Shown here: positions 1 to 12,097 of the stretch, piece by piece | Position numbering within the stretch: the stretch's first letter is position 1 | Layout: every line of letters begins with the position of its first letter | Source: Selaginella moellendorffii | Taxonomy: Eukaryota; Streptophyta; Lycopodiopsida; Selaginellales; Selaginellaceae | NCBI RefSeq assembly: GCF_000143415.4 | Contig: NW_003314270.1 | Coordinates: 2,386,290 to 2,450,289 of the forward strand | Direction: 5' to 3' | DNA: 64,000 nt | Position numbers and translations under genes: made by a program | Notes under the pieces: generated by a model | The model's database searches: none | What the model was told of the DNA's origin: nothing | What the model saw: the letters and a program-made list of their open reading frames with translations, nothing else

Positions 1-1490
1 TCTCGCTTGTCGAAGTACCTCATCGGTGCTTTGGCTACCTTGAACAAACTCTATAGTCCTTGGTTCCCCCAACCACTACAGTATTAGTTTGGTTTTCCGG
101 ACTATGTTTGCAGCCACAAAATTATTCGAAGCACCCGTCTCAATAAAGATCTTAATAAAGCTACCTTCGAACTTCTTTCGGAAGGCTAGTAGATGTTGCA
201 AATGACTGTCTACCAAAGTTTCTTGTGTAATGAGTAACTTTGAGCTAGGGACTGAATCATGTACCTCAATTTGGATTTCACCCCACTTAATGGCCATATT
301 GACTTTGGCCTTCTTCAGGTAATGACATTTTTCTCAAAAAGTGTCATACAATTGAAGCATATGTTATTTCCCATGCTACTAGTTGACTTGACCTTTTTAT
401 CCTTGGGTTTGTCCCTTTTCACTTGACTCCCCCACGTACTTGCTCGCTAGCTGCTGGATTTGCATTTCTGGAACCCCAAGGACTCATTCTTAGAAAAGCT
501 CTTCTTGAATTTCCCTTTACTATACATTCCCCTTTGTTTGGCCCCTTTACTAAACATGGACCCCAACCCTATCGTGTTCCCCTTTTGCAGGTTATCGTTG
601 AAATGCACCTTGATGGCTGCATCCAACAGTTTCTTGGTTGGGTTCCAATGCATCACCTCACTACGAGCTCAGGTTTGCAAACTTGATATGAAGGCATGGA
701 ATGCATCCATATCCCTCATGTCCATGACAAGTATCCTCTTTTCCATAAACCCATTCACATACTCCTGAATGGTTCCGGTTTGCTTCAGCCTACTCAACTC
801 GTCTCTTAGATGTAGAGTAGTATTCGAAGGAACGTAAGTTGCGCAGATCCTCACCTTCATCATTTCTCAAGTGGCCACCGGTTCTTTGTTGGCCTCTATT
901 GTTCTCCACCAAGACTTCGCATTATCTGTTAAGTATGGTTTTGGGCATGGGACCTTCTCCAAGCTTGGTAACCACAATTCTCGGAAATAGTCCTCCATAT
1001 CGTAAAACCAATCCTCCACCACCTTATAGTCGTTCACTCCCTTGAAGACCGGTGGGGGCTTTGGTTTTTACTTGGGAACTGCTTGAGGGACTGATTCCAC
1101 TTCAGTCTATATGACCTTGTTTGGTTTTAACTCAGTCTCTGCCGAAGGGTCCGCACCTTCTACGCTGCCAGCATTTGCAGACTTTTGCATTTTCTTCCAC
1201 TTTTTGTCACGTTTTAGCTTGCGTATGAGAGTCTCCAGTAGGGCATTGGTCTGTGCCAATTGTCCTTCTAGAACGTCCAATCAAGCCTTGGACAACCGAA
1301 CCTCACCACCGTACTCCTGTTTGGAAGTTTCCTCACTTGAGTCCTCCTCATGCAAGGATTCCTCATCCATAGCCTCTTGTTCGACTGGAGGCTCCAATTC
1401 TGGAGGAGGTTCTATCTCCACCTTAGTTCGTTTCCACCCTGCTTTTGCCATCTCTCAGCAATCCACCTTTATCCTTCGCTAGAACTGAGG
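1..1490 (-). pseudogene. Decayed Gag of Ty3/gypsy element B, copy 1
   Basis: This is the remains of a retrotransposon Gag read on the minus strand. It matches the better copy at 49760-51098 in order and wording. An acidic N-terminal part (about 1130-1480) is followed by a Gag core with the phrases LRDELSRLKQTGTIQEYVNGF (in part) and MDMRDMDAFHAFISSLQT near 669-863, a basic linker (447-656), a zinc-knuckle remnant near 340-400 and a protease-like stretch near 76-297. The knuckle keeps CFNC and is then destroyed by stops. The protease-like motif reads ETGAS where an active retropepsin has DTGAS or DSGAS. Frame changes and stops break the gene throughout, so no product is expected. The element continues past the left edge. 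Confidence 0.75.
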
Positions 1491-1498
1491 AAAAGGCT

Positions 1499-1510
1499 TC
1501 AATACCAAAT
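1499..1510 (-). other. Primer binding site of element B copy 1
   Basis: On the minus strand the bases just inside the LTR read TTTGGTATTGAAGC, close to the initiator-tRNA-Met complement TGGTATCAGAGC. It directly abuts the LTR terminus TGTAAAC at 1511 (plus-strand reading), which fixes the LTR edge and the element's orientation. Confidence 0.65.
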
Positions 1511-2547
1511 TGTAAACAACAAATTTTTCCTTTCCAATTTGCTAGCTTACCTCGTCTATCCAACCCACACTGCCTTGGCTTTTGCTAAATTCCCTCACCA
1601 AAGTTCCCGTTTATTGTACCAGCTCCTGCTTGGTCCTACTTGGTTTCAGCTACTCACTGCACGAGCAACGTAGTATTAACCATCCATTCACAGATTCCCA
1701 AATCTCTCTCAATCCCCCTCCCCGGGTTAGACTGGACTTAAGGTTCGGTTACATTCCTTGCAGGCACAAGCAGCCAAGCACACCTTCCTAACATCCTTTG
1801 GTACAACAAAACTTGATCATGGGACCTTATAAATCCTAAGCCTTGGGTGAAACACTTGCTTCGGGACACCGGAGCAAAACACCATGGCCTAATTGCCTGG
1901 TATGGGTACCTCTACCCCCCCCACTTCCATCCCCAAGCCCCTAGGAAGTGCAAGGACCAATGAGCCACAAGGTACTCAAGTGGGGCACCACTCCACATGA
2001 GCCGAGAGCACCACAGTCGGTTTTCCTTTTGGGAGTGGGAGCTGCTCTTGAGCACTTTTTTGGGTGGCCCCTCCAGCACCACCCGAGTCCATGCTCACTC
2101 CTACCTAAGGCCCCTCAGCCCCACTCTCAACCTCAAGTCAGTTTGGAAGCACCATTGGAGAGTTCCTTCAAGACTGGTTCCTAGACCTCACTATCCCTAC
2201 TATACTTTTGGAACCCCCTATAGCCCCCCCCTTATCTCAATCTTGGACTCGATCTTGGACTTAATCTCGGACCTGATCTCGAACTCAACTTCAGACTCGA
2301 TCTCGGACTTGGTCTGGGCCTGATCTTGGATCTCAAACTCTATCTCAAACTCGGTCTCGAACTCGGTCCCGAACTTGGTCTTCAAGTCGGCCTCGGACTC
2401 AATCCCGGACTCTATCTTGAACTCGGTCTCAGAGTCGGTCTTGGACTCGATCTCAGACTCGGTCCCATCTGATGAACTCTTTATCATTTCGGTCATGCTT
2501 TCGAGGATCCTTTAGCCTACGACACATCAAAGAGTCGGTTCCTTACA
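1511..2547 (-). mobile_element. 5' LTR of element B, copy 1 (about 1037 bp)
   Basis: The LTR runs from TGTAAAC to CCTTACA in plus-strand reading. Its first 700 bases align with the LTR at 51114-51851. The last 330 bases carry a GACTCGGTCTCG-type array and are missing from that other copy. The right edge is placed at 2547 because the following bases (ATATACAACAGCAG) resume the integrase region of element C, seen uninterrupted near 27485. The other LTR lies outside the window, so no target duplication can be checked. Confidence 0.6.
2232..2463. repeat. Imperfect 6/12-bp tandem array in B LTR
   Basis: The stretch consists of diverged repeats of CTCGGACTC and CTCGATCTCGGACT type. It is related to, but more degraded than, the arrays in the A LTRs at 30-49 kb. 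It lacks stop codons in several frames, which creates spurious open frames on both strands. Confidence 0.8.
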
Positions 2548-3110
2548 ATATACAACAGCAGTTGCAAAGGCACTAGCAAGAGCACTAGCTTCCACCCAAT
2601 GAGTCAAGTAGTCAAAAGCAATAATAACATACTCATTGCCAATAGTTGATTGTGGAAAAGGTCTTATAAAATCAAATGCCACCAATTTAAATGGATGAGA
2701 AACTGCAATTAACTCCAACTGTTCTTTCGTAGCACAAGGAGGAGTATTATGAGCTTGACACCAAACGCAGCTATGCATATACTAGATAACATTGTGTCAT
2801 ATCTCTAGCCAATAGAAAGACTTGCATAGCTTCTCAGTCACACAACAATGTCTTAAATGCCCACCTAAAATAGGAGAATCATAGTAGGCATGGAGAAACC
2901 GTGGAATAAAAATTAAAGGCACCACCAGCTGTAAATGATCATCAGGATCTATCCCCACAAAATAAAAAAGGTTGTTTTCAAGATGATATTGAGATTTAAA
3001 TGCCGAAATGGTAAGTCATCAGTAAGTGATGTAGGATTCTTAAACCCTTCTTGAAGCCTTTGAATCCATGGCTCAATATTTTGAGCCTCACAAATCTCAT
3101 CAAAAGAAGG
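2548..3110 (-). pseudogene. Integrase remnant of element C copy 1
   Basis: The open piece at 2548-2778 reads HSCVWCQAHNTPP followed by VAFDFIRPFPQSTIGNEYV and DYLTHWVEA. This is the end of the zinc-binding region and the first part of the DDE core, including the first catalytic Asp in AFDF. The upstream His-rich part is around 2780-2900 and contains stops. The copy at 27067-27719 has the same text. The core is cut after ATAVVYCK by insertion of the B LTR, so the second Asp and the Glu are absent here. Confidence 0.75.
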
Positions 3111-3189
3111 TAGGTCTTACTTTGTAAACTATGGACACTAAATGTCAAGTACAGCAACCACTAATGACACAGAATCCTTGTCTAAAAAA

Positions 3190-4380
3190 TCCACATATGC
3201 TGGAATAACAAATTCGTCAGAAATATGAGAAGAAAGCAAAGAAGGAAGAGGAGTTCAAGAAAGGGCATTAGCATCAGCTATAGTACTCCTCGGGCAATGA
3301 ATAACATCAAAATCATATATCTAAAGCTTTAAAGTCCACTGAGCAGTATGACCAACTAGGTTCTTTCATTTCAATAATGAAGTAATAGTAGCATAATCAC
3401 CTTTTAGTAACGTTCGAGAACAATGTAAATATGCAAAAACCCCAAACTACTGTTAAACACTCCTTCTCTATCGTGGAGTAGTTCACCTCCACTGGTTGTA
3501 ATATACGGCTTATATACACAATGGGATGGCATTGACCAGGCACACTCGGGATCTCTTGCATCAACACACCTCCAAGACCAATATCAGAAGCACACGTGCA
3601 AAATGAAATGTTGAGTGTAGTCAGGATATGCGAACATCGGAGGAGTCATCAATAGCTCTTTGAGATCAATGAATGCCTACTCACAATTCAGAAACTAAAT
3701 AAAAGATGATGTTGATGACTTTAGCAATGCTCACAACGGTGCAATGTGATTAGAAAAATGATCCACAAAACGACCGAGATACTGCACCTTGCTTAGAAAG
3801 CGCTACACATCATTCACACACTTCGGAGTAGGGAATTTTAGAATAGCCACAAGTTTGTCAGAATCATCTTGCAAACCCTTATGAGAAATACAGTACCCAA
3901 AATAAGTCATGTCCTTGGATCCAAACATGCACTTCGATCGCTTTAGCTTTAAACCAAGCTTTAATCCCATAGCCGATCCAACGCTTTATAAACATCACAG
4001 ATATGCTCTTCTCACATCCCCTCCAAGTGTATCAAGACATCATCAATAAAGTTAGCAGTCATTTTCGGCATATCACAAAAAACCTCGTCTATCATCCGCT
4101 AGAAAGTTGCTAGAGCATTGTTCAAACCAAACGGCATTACCAAAAACTCGTGCAAACCAAATAGTGTACAAAAAGCAGTCTTAGGAATATTTTCTTCGAC
4201 CATTGGTACTTGCCAATACCCAAAAACAAGATCTAGGTTGGTGAACCAATGACTCTTTCCCATATGATCTAAAAGATCAGTAGTGTGAGGAAAAGGGTAT
4301 ATATTCAGAATTGTCACTTTGTTTAAAGGATAATAGTTGATGCAGAAATGAATAATCCTATCAAGCTTCATCACAAAATG
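3190..4380 (-). pseudogene. Reverse transcriptase and RNase H remnant of element C copy 1
   Basis: The RT fingers and palm are clearest at 4099-4374, with YPLNKVTILNIYPFPHTTDLL, FTNLDLVFGYWQVP and FGLHEFLVMPFGLNNALATF. The active-site box reads NFIDD just downstream (about 4040), where most elements have YxDD. RNase H is read at about 3190-3480 and ends in a motif related to D-I-H-x-R-x-x-x-A-x-A-D-A-L-S. Several stops and a frame change separate the blocks. This is a textbook Ty3/gypsy pol, but broken. Confidence 0.8.
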
Positions 4381-4476
4381 AGATTCATATGCCTAAGGAC
4401 TCTGTAACTTTCAAATAACACCCTTCTCTAACATCTCCTTGACATTTTCATGTAAAATCTTGATCTCTTTGGGTAA

Positions 4477-4992
4477 CTAATGACAAATAGGAACCTTGAT
4501 TAAACGAGCATCTCTAGTTAGAATCAGATGATGTATGGCAATGTTGGCCCCAAATGATAAGTCAAATTCAAAAAGATCAGAATACTCCTTTATGAGCTGG
4601 TCAACTACTGCAACACAAAAACTGTTGAAGGGATCAAAAAAGGGAAGAGCAGAATAAGACAAAAACATAGAAGGAAGTAGTGGGGGGACAAAAATAATGG
4701 AAGCAAAAGTAGAAATAAAGGGATAAAAAAGTATGAAAGTGAGAAGAATGGATGAAATATAAAGAAGTATAAGACAAAGGGGAGAAACTTCAAAGTCACA
4801 CTTGGCATGATTGCGCTGCAACCAATCTATACCAAGGATGAGGTCAAAATCTTGATTTGGCACCACCCGCAATAACTGCAACCCAAACTTGAGATTGCCC
4901 ACACGCACAACTAGGTCCACCTTATCCCATGCATATACATGTGTATAACCATTGCTATAAAGAATGAAAACTGGCTCCACTGCACAACACAA
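4477..4992 (-). pseudogene. Retropepsin-like protease region of element C copy 1
   Basis: The open frame carries VVPNQDFDLILGIDWLQRN, the C-terminal signature of the gypsy aspartic protease (ILGxDWL), preceded by the strand-rich part VDLVVRVGNLKFGLQLL. The catalytic D-S/T-G segment should lie upstream near 5020-5060, where the text reads MLVDIGLSLSFI. DIG there replaces the expected DTG or DSG. The frame then runs through a T-rich stretch into the linker before RT (LIKEYSDLFEFDL). Probably non-functional. Confidence 0.7.
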
Positions 4993-5249
4993 GTGTAGAC
5001 AGCAGCGTGTGGTAACAGATCAAGCAATAAAAGATAAACTCAAACCTATATCAACCAACATGTAGAGAAAAATAGGAGACCACTTGTTATAAAAACAAAC
5101 TTGAAAAGTAAACACTAAATGAACTGGTGCCGAGTGAACCCTTTGATGATACTCCCGAAAGAAAGATGAAGTCCCTAATTTATTCACACAAAGTCCCACC
5201 ATTACTCGTGTGACTCCTCATTTCCCGAATGCATTTCGGTGTCCAAAGC

Positions 5250-5990
5250 TTCCACTATAGCAGCACCAACAGAATGTTGTTGATGGCGAAGGTCTCCACC
5301 CAGGAAATGGTGGCTGCCAATCTAGAAATGCCAACAACGCCGATAAGTGTGACCAACTTTATCACACGCCCAACAATAAACATTATGGCTATGACCACGT
5401 CCTTGCCCTTGTTCTTGGACTCAAGCAACAATAACATCAACCTCCATTGGAATAGGACTATCACCCATAAGAAGTGGAGCTGAAAGACGTGTAATGAGAA
5501 GTGGAAAAGGCAATGTTTCATAACATTGTGCCAAGTGAAGAGCATCATCAAGGGTGGTTAAAGCAAATGCATGTAGAAGTCCGACAAAATTTTGATGAAG
5601 TGCTAGCCATAACATTCTTAACTTCATCTACTCCAATATATTTGGCTCTGCATGAAGTAAGAAGCTTCGGAAACAAATGCCAAAGAGCATCACTGACTTA
5701 GATGGCCCTTGACAAAAATGATGCAATTATTAGAAGGCATCATCACAATCATCAACATATTTGAATGCATAGTTGAAGACGTCTGGAAGAACACTCTAAT
5801 CCCCACGAGTGGCTATACTTAAACTATTGTACCACTACAATGCCATGCCTTGGAGACAGATGGGAAACTCACGTAAACATCAAGCATCATCCCAAGAATG
5901 ACATGTGGCAATCACTATGAAGTGATTGAATCAATAGTACACATCATCCCCAAAATTCTTGTGAAAGAACTCTGGCCGAACACAAGGATT
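5250..5990 (-). pseudogene. Gag C-terminus with zinc knuckle, element C copy 1
   Basis: On the minus strand near 5320-5400 the text gives CWACDKVGHTYRRC. This is a CX2CX4HX4C zinc knuckle of a retrotransposon nucleocapsid, with a Gln/Gly-rich linker before it. Upstream Gag sequence follows to 5990, where element D interrupts it, and resumes at 13204. The uninterrupted counterpart is at 51855-52740. Confidence 0.7.
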
Positions 5991-5995
5991 GACAC

Positions 5996-7123
5996 TGTAG
6001 CGCACATGGTTTTGACCCTTTATCCTATGGTGATTTACCATAGGATAACACCACGAAGCGGAACCTAAACCCTCTATGCCACGTGACACATGCCACGTGT
6101 CATATGCCATGTGTCCAAAGGACAGTGGTGCGGAACCCGAGGTTTAGGGCCTTGGGCCATTGAACGAAGGAACGGTGCCAAACTCCCAAGCATGGAGCCA
6201 AATAGTGATGGAACCGAACTACAGAGCAACTCCCGAGCATACAGCCCAAGGAGCGAAGGGACAGGAGTCCGGAACGACTTCGAACAGTCTTGGAGTAACC
6301 AGCATCCTAATGCTAGGACCAGCACGCAAAACGGAGCCAAACGGAGTCTGGCGCTATTTCGGCATACCGGTGGCCTAACGTGAGGACATGGGTATTCCAC
6401 CAGCTAGCATGGAATGGAACTTAGGCTTAGATCCAAGTCGGACGCAGAACAAGGACAGGCATGCAAGCGGGAGCTAGACTATGCCTCAGGTTGGTCGGCC
6501 ATGCCTGACCTACCCACTATCCCTACTATACATTTGGAATCCCCTACAGGAACACACGCTTTGGGCTTTCACCCCAAGCCTCCCTTAGTATTAGGAGTTA
6601 GTCTCTAGGACAAGCTCAAAACTTACTAAATATGGAATGTCCCTAGATTGTGAATTTGGACACGGGACGAACACCATTGTGTTCAGGCCGATCTCTACAT
6701 TCCGTAGATATGCCAAATGAGTAAATCTGGACACTTTCCATAAATAGCATTTGGGACCGAAATGAGACTAATACAAAGGGCATGATAGCGAGGGTGTTTG
6801 GCAAACACAGTAAGCTATCATGTAGTGATATTGAGGGACCAATCTTAATACGCGAGGGTTCTTGTCAAGCCAGTGCAAGACAGAGCAAAAGAGAACTAAA
6901 AAGTCAGGCCAAGTATGCTTGGCTAAATAGACACTTATGAATTTTGTCCTTATGCTCATCCGGCCAAGTACAGGTGCAAAGTCCAGTTTATTAACACTTG
7001 AACAAGAGGGGCTGATAAAGGGTCCAGCAATACCGACCTCCTGCCATCGTGGCAGTAAGGAAAGAATATCTGAAAGGACTAGTCGACAGGTAACTTTCGA
7101 TACCCGAAGTCACATTCGCGACA
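5996..7123 (-). repeat. 3' LTR of element D copy 1
   Basis: It spans 1128 bp from TGTAGCGCAC to ATTCGCGACA in plus-strand reading. It aligns through its length with 12098-13198. Differences are scattered, plus a C-run expansion and short indels near 12600-12650. Confidence 0.9.
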
Positions 7124-7140
7124 CTCTCCCCCCCTTGGGG
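7124..7140 (-). other. Polypurine tract of element D copy 1
   Basis: The plus strand reads CTCTCCCCCCCTTGGGG next to the LTR, which is a purine-only run on the element's sense strand. It sits at the expected position immediately before the 3' LTR. Confidence 0.8.
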
Positions 7141-10100
7141 AAAATCGACGTCCTCGTCGATGCATACTCGAGTCTAGAATACCGCCAAGGAAACAACTCC
7201 AAAAAAAAAGTTCACGGTACTCACATTATGTGAGAAATGCACCAACTTAAATGAGTGAGGGGGCAACCTCTTTGTCTAATGCGGATGCGCTACCAGCTCA
7301 GACACCTTTCGGCCGTCGCCGACAAGGAAATGACCAACGGAGTCAGCCACCCTTGCTGTTTTGGGTGTCACCCAGCTACAAAAGTGTGATATGCCCCTGC
7401 TTGTAAGTGGCATAGAGAGAGAAGCCAGAGGCCCCAACCCTCCTGAGCAAAGAAACCAAACCCGTCGGTAAAGTTTAGATAGACTACTGTAAATAGGCAG
7501 TTAGAGTTGTTTACATGGTCATGCCCTTTCAACGGAATAAGGAACATTGACAAAGAGCTGGGTTATGTGATCAGTCAACAATAGCTACCCCATGACTAGA
7601 GATTTCAGCATGCACACGAAGTGCCGAGACCAGTCTGCCTATACTGGCCCAAACTCAAAGATTAATATATGGACTATATCAAAGTCATAGACAATGATAT
7701 CTTAAAGATTTAATTATCAGTGAATAAAGCTTAGATTAGAACACAAAAGTATTCCAAGTAAGTTATCATCTGATAAACTAGTATTATAGTACAAGAACCA
7801 CCAAGATCACTATCTTTGGAAAACAAAAGATTCACCATCCAACAAAATTCAATAGTAAATATATCATCAAGTAAACTCAATGAGAAAACTTAACTACCAA
7901 AGATTGTAGACAGTACGCTAAACAATTTACGAATGATAACTCAAAAAACACAAAGTATCTTTAATCGACAAGGACAATGCTCGTGAATGTATCACCCAAA
8001 GGAAATAACATCCTAATCTATTAGAACTAACTTGAGCAACAATCAACAAAATAGAATGAATGTGGTAAGACCAATAAACACCCATTCATGCCAATTACCA
8101 CATAAGCCAATCTGAATAGATCTCGGTCAATAATACAAAGGTACTCAAGTTGCTTAAGCAAGTGTTAGTAACAATCTATCGATATCTTAAACCCAAGAGA
8201 CCAATCCAGAGCAAACCACAAAGAATATGTGGTATTGCAAAAAGCCAAAAGCCATCAAAGAGAACAACTAATCATCATGAAAGATCATCAATCATCCCAT
8301 CAATAAAAAGATACAAAATCATCGTCTAAAAAGGAATCCACCATCCCGAAGAATAGCAAATTATTCTATACCAATAATAATTAAGCAAAACCTTTTGACA
8401 AGGATAATCAATTATCCTAGATGATAGTCAATCATCACCAATGATTGCTAGATACAAATACTAACTTCAACATTGAAGCTAATGAGCCAAAATGCCTTCC
8501 CCAACAACTTCTAACAAATGGAACAATGAGACAAAACTCAAGGAACCAAAGCTCGAAGAAACCTATAGCCAAGTCTTGCCTAATAATGATCACAAGTCTC
8601 ATAGAAGCTAACTTCAATGCGAAAGAAGAAATCGTGATGAAACTCACAATATCTTCCTCAATACATCCATAAGCCAAACTTCATAATGCCAAAGCTAATG
8701 AAGAGCATGTCTGCATCAATCCAAAAGCTAAACATAACGAAGTTATACTTAACAATTGATCATCAAACAATCCTCCATGAATCCATCTATAGCAAGATAT
8801 AACTCACTTCATAACAAGCCCAAAAAGAATCATTAATGATTGCTATATCCTGATCTCAAATCTAGCAAGGACTCAACATTCTAATATCAATCACTAACTC
8901 TTCCTCTCATAAAGTTAGCATAGTCCACGACTAAATCACTTTTCAAGGAAAAGTTAAAGCTCAACCCTCTACTAAATAATCTCGTCTAGAACACAACTAA
9001 CTCAACTTGCCACTCAGTTTGTTTGAATGTCAAACAGTTGCTAATTAGCAAATGCACGAATGCCAACAACACAAAGCTATAGCCAAATCATCAACACTAT
9101 CTTCATCAAGACTAATGAAATTCAATATCAATCCTACGGAGAGACATCTCATTTCACTTGAATCTCAATATCAACAATGTCAATGACAAAGCATCACTTC
9201 AATGCCATCAACACCAAAACAAAGCTAGAAGAAAGCACAAATGAATCACCACTCAAAACTCTCCAACAACCAAGCTAACCAAAGTCGAAGATACCTTAGT
9301 ATCTGAGACCAATCCTCCAACAAAACTCAGTTACAGATAACACTTCATCAATGAGTGATTCACCACGTCCAAGATTGAATGAAATCCAACACTACGGACT
9401 AGATGTAACCAAATGATATTGATAGAGGTAGAGTCGACCTGTCAACATGGAAAAACCATGTAAGTCTAACGACACGATCCTCCGCAACATCATCTGGTAA
9501 AGCAAGCCCATCACTGCTAAATCATCATCGAGCGAAGCAAGTATCAACAGTCTTTGGCAAAGTCTACAAGCAATCATTAATTGCAAAGCAACTAACAATC
9601 ACTCTTCAACTTGCCTACACAAGACCTGAACACTAACTCATGTCATCGAGTCACATACTTGTCCAATATGAATACAATACCCCAGGTACAAGATAAAAGT
9701 TCATAGACAAGCACAAACTAAATGACCACTTGAATCCAACTCAATTGCAATAAGCTCACTAATGCATTTAGTCAATAGCTCTGAGCATGCCTTGAAGAGG
9801 CTAGTTATGCAATCAACACTCAGTCGAAACTAAAGTGAAGACCATAAGATGGACTCATATTGGTACACAACCTCCTCATAGACATAGCTATAGTATGGGT
9901 ACCAACATCTCAACCTCAAACAACTAAGTTGGACATCACCATCTTCAGCCAAGGCATAGGGCCACCAAAACTAAGTCAAGATCAGTGAGAGCTTACTACT
10001 CTAATAGAGTCTAATGAAATGCAAGGTGCAACCTGCCACCAAGCAAAACGCTATAAGAAAGGCACAAGGATCACCCTTCTTAGAAAAGTGCAACAGCCAC

Positions 10101-12084
10101 TTTTCTATACCAACTCCAGACTCTATCCAACTCAATTGCCTTAGCCCCAAAAGTTAGCATCCTTTTTAGGCCGCATCATACAAACTATTTACCAAGGTCT
10201 AAGCTAACCAAAGTCAACTCCAACCCCTTCATTAGTTTATATTGGCTTACGAAAAATGGAATGGTTTTCGCCAAAGTGATCAACAAATCAGCCTTTGGAG
10301 AAGTCTAAGAAAATTTGTGGAAAATTTCCACCCTAGAGAAAGAATGACTCTTAGTCCAGGATTGCAAACTTTCAAGACTCAACCAACTTCCTCCTACTAA
10401 CAACTTCACATAGGTTCACCTCAACACAAATTCTCATGACCCATAATATGCTTAAGCATCGAACATCTTTGCCCATTTTTTTGATATCCAACACTAACAT
10501 CGGCAAAATGCAATGTGAACACCCAAGGCTTGATCACGAAGACCACATTTCCGGATATCCACATTGCACTAACACTCTTCTTCAATCACTTTCAGGATTC
10601 AATGTGAAGTCAAAACACTAATAAGAAAAATGGCACGAAAAATCAAGGTCCAAGGAAAATTCCTCATTACTTGAAGTAACAATGCTACTTCCACTATCAC
10701 TAGTGTTAGTGATGTTAATGCCTTAACTACACACCTTCTCCATCCAACAATTTACTCCAAGTGTTAACAGATCAACCGACAAGTTATTGGAAATGAATGT
10801 TATAACCCTTTTCCAACACCTTAATGGGAGAACTCTAGGAAACAAGGTACCTACTTAAGTTTAGCATAATGGACCACCATCGAGAATCCAGTCAAAGCTA
10901 CTACAATGCTACTTCGTGCAAGTAGACTAACTTCACCATCAACCACTTTGGGGTTGATCATCGTTTAACCAAGCAACTTCGTAAACACATTGCTCATTAT
11001 CACATGGATATGATATAAATAACAATGACTTGATCATCAATCAAGCAACATTATGAGCAATGCCCATGTCACTACTGCAAAGGTTTATGTGAATATCAAG
11101 TGCCAACTCGATTCAACAAAATGCAACATAAATGCCACACCCCATCAATAGAGATTTACAACACCTAACACTACTAACTTTTGTTCACAACATGGACAAG
11201 CTCATGCCACTCTCTTTCCGACCAAACTCAACACTAATCCAACACCAAACTACTCAAGGAGCAATAACAAGGTTCCCCGGAAAAGAATTGAGCATTGCAA
11301 CCCAAGTTTTACAATAACAAGCCTCAACAAAATGGTATTGCGCTTCACTACTATCCATCCCACGACTCACCACTTGTAAGACCATCACTTCCAATATACA
11401 TCAAGATAGGAACTCTTGATTGCATACCGTAAACACGAGCAATGAGTCACACCTCGTTGCAAATCATCTCTCCAAGAAGAGAAAATGATTTACGTGTTTG
11501 ATCTTTCGTCCTTGACGACTCTCTTTTCGGTCTCATCTTTGACTAAACCTCAAGCTTGCTTTTGCACTGCCTTCAGTCCAATCCAAGAAAAGTTTATGAG
11601 AGAGCACGGCAATAACTACTTAAACCAATAGACTAATCCCTATAGTCTTTATTGATCCATTTGTAATCATGCCTAGGAAGGATCTACTAGTGCCATGCTA
11701 AACAGCTATGGACCAGCCTATTTGCCACTCATAACAAACTTAGAGAAAGTTTACTTTCACCCATGGTACATGGAACAACTTATAGAACCACCGATAGGCT
11801 AATATTAATCCTGCCAACTCAAAGTGTAACCTCAAGTTGCTAATGTGCCTCACTTATGAGCCCAAGCTCAAACTCGTGCAAAGGAAACATCTCCAAACCA
11901 TCCTAAGAGCCCAAGCGCAAGCTCACATCATAAGGTACAACAAGGTAACAATATCCATACCCAAGGAACTAATTGCGAAGCCTTTGCACCAAACGTGTAC
12001 CCAATTGGATCATTGTTTTCATCTCTGCGTATGCAATGAGACTAGTTGCCCAATTTCATTGGATAGTATTCGCTGAGACTCATC
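7141..12084. other. Non-coding interior of element D copy 1
   Basis: This is about 4.9 kb of A/C-rich plus-strand sequence with many stops in all frames. I see no gene. The part at 10300-12097 is the reverse complement of the third D copy at 62212-64000, so it is conserved between copies as transposon sequence. Confidence 0.75.
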
Positions 12085-12097
12085 CTCTGATACCAAA
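12085..12097 (-). other. Primer binding site of element D copy 1
   Basis: On the minus strand it reads TTTGGTATCAGAG, the complement of the 3' end of initiator tRNA-Met, immediately inside the 5' LTR. The third copy has the same site at 62212. Confidence 0.85.

Noticed and set aside
4605-4808. Phe/Leu-rich frame resembling a membrane protein
   Set aside because: It is an out-of-frame reading of a T-rich linker downstream of the protease in element C.
6074-6400. Frames of about 100 residues on both strands near 6.1-6.4 kb and again at 12.2-12.5 kb and 61.9-62.1 kb
   Set aside because: They lie inside D LTRs. Conservation between copies reflects shared LTR sequence, and the frames differ in end points and start.
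7270-7320. tRNA-like A-box string (GAGCTGGTAGCGCATCCGC) on the minus strand in element D
   Set aside because: No anticodon stem, T arm or acceptor stem can be formed around it, so it is at most a fragment.
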